From NCBI GenBank assembly GCA_944358355.1, contig CALVQY010000010.1, positions 1 to 43,667 on the forward strand: DNA of 43,667 bases, in the 5' to 3' direction. The position numbers and the translations under genes were made by a program. Shown here in pieces: positions 40,422-43,667 of the stretch. Position 1 is the first letter of the stretch. Every line of letters begins with the position of its first letter. A model generated the notes under the pieces. The model was not told the origin of the DNA. It made no database searches and saw nothing but the letters and a program-made list of their open reading frames with translations. This DNA is from an uncultured Bacilli bacterium. Lineage in GTDB: Bacteria; Bacillota_I; Bacilli_A; RF39; UBA660.

Positions 40422-42074
40422 TTATCTCCTCTCTTTATACACCATATCATCTGATATGGAAATCTCATTTTCATAACTTTTAGTATTATATTTATATTCT
40501 TTTATTTCATTAATTATATTCTTAACTAATTTTGTTGCTTCTTCTTTATCAAAAAATACTGATATTGGATATATTTTTAAAGCTCCTAGGCTTATATTTG
40601 TTCCATTATATTTATAACTTCTTGAAGAAGTGAAAGTAAAATTAATTAAATTGTTCTTTGCTTTATCAAGTATAAATTTACTAAAATCAACATTGTATTT
40701 TTTAATAAATTCTATTTCTGTTGATGGTAATTTAATTATTTTCTCTATTGAAAGAGTTTTATATTGTGGCGGTTTTATAATAAAAAACGTAACTAAGCCA
40801 TTTGACTTATGGTTAAGTACACATACTCCTTCTTCTTTTAATAATAACTCTCTAATACGATAAGTTCCTTCAAACATATTAATATATATTTCTTGAAATC
40901 CCTTTATACCTAATGACTTTAAACATACAAGTGCTCCAATTGCCCCGCTACTTGATCTTGTTAGCTCTAAAGTAGAGTTATAAGGATTATAATTTCCATA
41001 GTGTAAGTCTTTTAATTCTTTATTTTCCGCACTATTTAATAAGGAAAAATCATTATTGCTTTTAACCATAAACAAGCTTGAGATGTATGGACAAAAGCCA
41101 GTTTTATGAAAATCAATACCAACTGAATCAGCATATTTTACTTCTAAAGCATATTTTTTTAATTCCATGATCGGTTTTAATGCTTTTTTAGTTGTATGAA
41201 AATCCTTAAAAAATAATAATATCCATCCTAGTACAAAATCAACGTGAATATGGGGAGAATAATTTAATTTATATTTTTTAATTATTCTTTTATTTAAATT
41301 ATATATTTCTTTTATTGGGTCTATAATTAAATCGTTTGTACTGCCACCATTTAAATTATATCCGAGAAATACCTTTCCTTTTTCTATGTTTTCTTGAATT
41401 GTTTTTTCAGCTTCTGCTAAATTAATTTGACCATTTGATAAGCAAGAAATTTCTATACAATTATCCGAACCGATTCCTAACCAGTCACACACTTGGTAAT
41501 GACAAGGATGGGCATGTTTACTTGTAATCATAAAGTATTTGTTTGGGCTACAGCCACTTTTGCTTGTATTACTATCGGCTTTTTTTAAAGCTATTTTTGT
41601 AGCATAAAGATTAGTGCCCTTCCCACCAAATGTAAATATTCCTCTACTTTTTTTGTAATCCCAAGCCATTAAATCAGACATATATTTTATAACTTCAAAT
41701 TCACTTGCAATTAAATATCCTGCATAGGTATCTTGAGCAAAATTCGGATTAAATAAATTTGTATAAGCAACTGTAGCTGTTGATAATAAATTTACTGGTG
41801 GAATTACATTAATCATTGTACCAGGATTATTCCAGTTTGGTATGCATTGGTACAAATAAGATATTTCTTCAAAAACATCTTCAGGCTTTTTTGAATTATA
41901 ATTTAGTTTTTTGTCTTTTATATAATCTTGATAATTTAAATCAAAATTTCCTTTTGTAAAAGGAAAACTAAAATTATAATATTTAGAATTTATATCATCT
42001 ATTAATTTAATATAATTATTAAGTATGTTAACATTGCTATTTTTATAAGTACCAAAATAAACATCTTTTTTCAT
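40422..42074 (-). CDS. PLP-dependent group II decarboxylase, unknown substrate
   Basis: A 550-aa fold-type I PLP enzyme of the aromatic/glutamate/tyrosine decarboxylase group. Visible are GIFTFGGKGTN (145-155, phosphate-binding turn), a His in SKHAHPCHYQ (~187-192) that could stack on PLP, Asp279 in HIHVDFVLGW and Lys324 in DFHKTGFCPY (Schiff base). Length exceeds a minimal decarboxylase (~480 aa). It lies 3 nt upstream of leuS and overlaps the nucleotidyltransferase gene by 4 bp, all under one T-box with a leucine-type specifier. That context raises leucine or a leucine-derived product as substrate, but this is only inference. Confidence 0.85.
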   Translation of the reverse strand: MKKDVYFGTYKNSNVNILNNYIKLIDDINSKYYNFSFPFTKGNFDLNYQDYIKDKKLNYNSKKPEDVFEEISYLYQCIPNWNNPGTMINVIPPVNLLSTATVAYTNLFNPNFAQDTYAGYLIASEFEVIKYMSDLMAWDYKKSRGIFTFGGKGTNLYATKIALKKADSNTSKSGCSPNKYFMITSKHAHPCHYQVCDWLGIGSDNCIEISCLSNGQINLAEAEKTIQENIEKGKVFLGYNLNGGSTNDLIIDPIKEIYNLNKRIIKKYKLNYSPHIHVDFVLGWILLFFKDFHTTKKALKPIMELKKYALEVKYADSVGIDFHKTGFCPYISSLFMVKSNNDFSLLNSAENKELKDLHYGNYNPYNSTLELTRSSSGAIGALVCLKSLGIKGFQEIYINMFEGTYRIRELLLKEEGVCVLNHKSNGLVTFFIIKPPQYKTLSIEKIIKLPSTEIEFIKKYNVDFSKFILDKAKNNLINFTFTSSRSYKYNGTNISLGALKIYPISVFFDKEEATKLVKNIINEIKEYKYNTKSYENEISISDDMVYKERR

Positions 42075-42922
42075 TTTTTTATTTTCTCCTCCAATTTATA
42101 TTTTTTTATATATTTTTCAGATAATTTAATATATTGTGATGCAGCTTCAAATAAACTTTTACTATTCAAAAACTCCAAAATCATTGTTTCTGTTTCATTT
42201 AAATCTAACTTTTTTAATTGATAATCTATGTGTTTAGATAAATTAACTGGATATTTTCTTTTATATATAAATAACCACTTAAGGAATAAATTTCTCGTTT
42301 TATACAAGTGATCTATTAAATCTCTATCACGGTTCTTAGTTAACAAATATACTCGTTTATTATATACCTCTAATCTTTCTGTTATTACTTTTAATCTATT
42401 TTTTCTTAATGATTCGCTATAAAATGGATAAAATTCTTTTTGTACTATATCTTCCATAGGTCTTTTTCCAAATAGTACTATACTATTTTCATACAATGCA
42501 CCTATAAGCATCTCTAGTGAATCATATGATGCATCTGTTTCTTTTTTATTAAAATTTGGGATAGTATATGGTAATAATGTTATATCAAATGAAATAGTTG
42601 GTAATTTAATATAAAATTCTATTCTATACCCAATATGATCAACATAAACTGTAGGCTCTTTATCTTTAAAATCTATGCTTGTTTTTTTTACAATATTAAT
42701 TATTTCCTTGGGTGACATCGTTTCTAGTTTATCAGTATAGGCAATAATATCAATATCTGAAACTCCTTCAATAAACACATCATTATATGTACTAGAGCCA
42801 TAAACTAAAGCTGCTTTTATTTCTAAATCATGTAGATCATTCTTTAAATAGATAATTAGTTTAGATAGCTCCAATTTATATTTTCTTAGAATTTCATTTT
42901 GTAATATACTCTCATTATTCAT
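42071..42922 (-). CDS. Nucleotidyltransferase-fold protein, KNTase/aminoglycoside-adenylyltransferase-like
   Basis: About 283 aa. ALVYGSSTYNDVFIEGVSDIDIIAY is the GS...DxD catalytic motif of pol-beta-type nucleotidyltransferases. A further Asp is in TISFDITLLPY. The C-terminal half is helical (RLEVYNKRVYLLTKNRDRDLIDHLYKTRNLFLKWLF), as in KNTase-type enzymes that adenylylate small molecules. The start is uncertain: ATG 42922 is chosen; TTG 42955 would extend it by 11 residues and overlap the preceding gene. It overlaps the decarboxylase by 4 bp, so the two are translationally coupled and may act on the same compound. Confidence 0.8.
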   Translation of the reverse strand: MNNESILQNEILRKYKLELSKLIIYLKNDLHDLEIKAALVYGSSTYNDVFIEGVSDIDIIAYTDKLETMSPKEIINIVKKTSIDFKDKEPTVYVDHIGYRIEFYIKLPTISFDITLLPYTIPNFNKKETDASYDSLEMLIGALYENSIVLFGKRPMEDIVQKEFYPFYSESLRKNRLKVITERLEVYNKRVYLLTKNRDRDLIDHLYKTRNLFLKWLFIYKRKYPVNLSKHIDYQLKKLDLNETETMILEFLNSKSLFEAASQYIKLSEKYIKKYKLEEKIKK

Positions 42923-42951
42923 TTTTATTTTTCCATTTCTTTTCGATTTTC

Positions 42952-43314
42952 TCAATTTTTTCCATTTTTACAACATCCTTTCTTTTTATATATTCTACCT
43001 ACAATATCATAACTAACAAGTATTAAAGCCATTATTAAAACAAATCCTACCATTAATTGCATATAGAAATTATCTAATAAGGAGACAATTGTTACTACCA
43101 GGGATATATCAAAGGCACTGACTAAACTTATTATGTTTAATAGTTTTTTATAATTAAGTTTATCAATATCTAGATTGTATTTATTAATCAGGTAATTAAC
43201 TTCTATAGGTTTCTTTCTTCTCTTATCTTTTTTAGATTTTCTAACTATAAATATTTCATAAACTATAAATACTAAGAGAAAAGTCATAATAAATAATATT
43301 AATTCTTCTACCAT
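42952..43314 (-). CDS. Small membrane protein, first gene of the T-box operon
   Basis: A 120-aa protein with an N-terminal membrane helix (residues ~3-24), a basic stretch (RKSKKDKRRKKP), a conserved-looking INKYNLDIDKLNYKKLLNIISLVSAFDISLVVTIVSLL segment and two further helices (~60-78, ~83-103), ending in KKKGCCKNGKN. The pattern is familiar from unnamed small membrane proteins of low-GC bacteria. The start is ATG 43314, preceded by GGAGGTG; the frame is open further into the T-box terminator. It is directly downstream of the T-box leader. Confidence 0.75.
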   Translation of the reverse strand: MVEELILFIMTFLLVFIVYEIFIVRKSKKDKRRKKPIEVNYLINKYNLDIDKLNYKKLLNIISLVSAFDISLVVTIVSLLDNFYMQLMVGFVLIMALILVSYDIVGRIYKKKGCCKNGKN

Positions 43315-43329
43315 AAAAAGCACCTCCAA

Positions 43330-43540
43330 ATAAAAATAGATTTCTATTAATAAGGACGAAAATATCCGTGGTACCACCTTATTTCATAGAAATCTATGCA
43401 CTTTAAATCGTTATATCGGACTTATCCGTAAATGTTTAATGTTGTCAAGTTCAAAAAGTTATTTTATTTGTTTCCACCAACCACAAACTCTCTTTTAAAA
43501 ATATACTTTTTTACTACTACAACCACATTTAGAAAATCTA
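43330..43540 (-). promoter_or_regulatory. T-box riboswitch, leucine-type specifier
   Basis: On the minus strand, the Stem I signature GGTTGGTGGAAAC (about 43471-43483) and AGAGAG at its base. Then GAACTTGACA with specifier CUU (43447-43449), or UUG in the next frame; both are leucine. The T-box sequence AAGGTGGTACCACGG lies at 43366-43380. The terminator is a 12-bp stem, ATAGATTTCTAT with ATAGAAATCTAT (43336-43397), followed by TTTTT. Uncharged tRNA-Leu would favour the antiterminator and turn on the operon. Confidence 0.93.
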
Positions 43541-43545
43541 GTATT

Positions 43546-43574
43546 ATTATACGAAATATTAATAGGGATTGCAA
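43546..43574 (-). promoter_or_regulatory. Promoter of the T-box operon
   Basis: On the minus strand TTGCAA (43569-43574), a 17-nt spacer and TATAAT (43546-43551). Transcription would start near 43539. Confidence 0.85.
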
Positions 43575-43629
43575 CTATTTTTTATTTAGGCAGCAAAAAA
43601 GAGTAAATTTCTTCGCAAAGAAAATCTGA

Positions 43630-43667
43630 TATAATTATTACTACAGAATAAGAAAGGATGTAGTAAT
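43630..43667 (+). promoter_or_regulatory. -10 and ribosome binding site of a gene starting beyond the right edge
   Basis: TATAAT at 43630-43635 and AGAAAGGATG near 43651-43660, with no start codon followed by a usable frame inside the window. A plus-strand gene probably begins at or just past 43667. The -35 is poor. Confidence 0.4.

Noticed and set aside
1..43667. Mollicutes genetic code 4 because of low GC and short genes
   Set aside because: TGA ends several complete genes (550-552, 32536-32538) at family-typical lengths, and tryptophans are encoded by TGG.

Overview
The window is a low-GC (roughly 28-30% by eye) bacterial chromosome segment with Firmicutes/Bacilli-type sigma-A promoters, strong AGGAGG ribosome binding sites and many intrinsic terminators. 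TGA is used as a stop codon (for example at 550-552 and 32536-32538), so this is not a code-4 Mollicute. Small spore-type genes (Cse60-like, two CotF-like proteins, a GerS/LolA-like lipoprotein) together with a thioester/Cna-B surface protein and its sortase suggest an uncultured gut-type Bacilli/Clostridia relative of the Mollicutes with spore-former ancestry. That placement is inference.

Layout. 1-3090: end of a TIGR01212-type radical SAM gene, a GdpP-like DHH phosphodiesterase, a lipoprotein and an Ig-like surface protein. 3112-7419 (minus): CorA, formate-THF ligase, an unknown protein and thymidylate kinase. 7482-9676: a repeat/promoter module, a thioester-domain adhesin and a sortase. 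9690-13509 (minus): an N-domain-less ClpB under a CIRCE operator, a membrane protein and an Rpn-type nuclease that has the second copy of the repeat/promoter module. 13804-15708 (minus): a secreted protein with two near-identical 122-bp variable repeats. 15914-22509: a double-HTH regulator, CtpA protease, lipoproteins, DUF378 and the c-di-AMP synthesis operon (cdaA-cdaR). 22599-25103: 9-bp tandem repeats, tRNA-Thr and a MacB-like ABC transporter. 25210-27790: a leader peptide/terminator attenuator and RNase R. 27815-30906 (minus): CotF-like proteins, ferredoxin, rubredoxin and an HD hydrolase. 30907-32539: a scarred mobile region (truncated unknown gene, IS200/IS605, metallo-beta-lactamase remnant). 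32536-37374: nucleotidyltransferase, two FemAB/MurM-like ligases and a MurJ-like flippase. 37385-37918: a possible type I toxin-antitoxin locus and Cse60. 38022-43574 (minus): a leucine-type T-box operon with leuS, a PLP decarboxylase, a nucleotidyltransferase and a membrane protein.

The most striking signal is in the 13804-15708 gene. Its two tandem C-type-lectin-like domains each carry a 122-bp repeat, and the two repeats differ at 16 positions. At all 16 one copy has adenine on the coding strand. There are no C/T, G/T or C/G differences, 11 codons change the residue, and each repeat has about 50% GC in an AT-rich gene. This is the adenine-specific footprint of a diversity-generating retroelement (DGR). 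No reverse transcriptase or template repeat is visible here, so the retroelement would have to act from elsewhere in the genome.

Other candidates for new biology are the leucine T-box operon containing an uncharacterised decarboxylase, the hydrophobic 27-aa peptide with overlapping antisense promoter and 5'-3' pairing repeats, the peptide/terminator leader of rnr, and the promoter module shared by the adhesin and Rpn genes.
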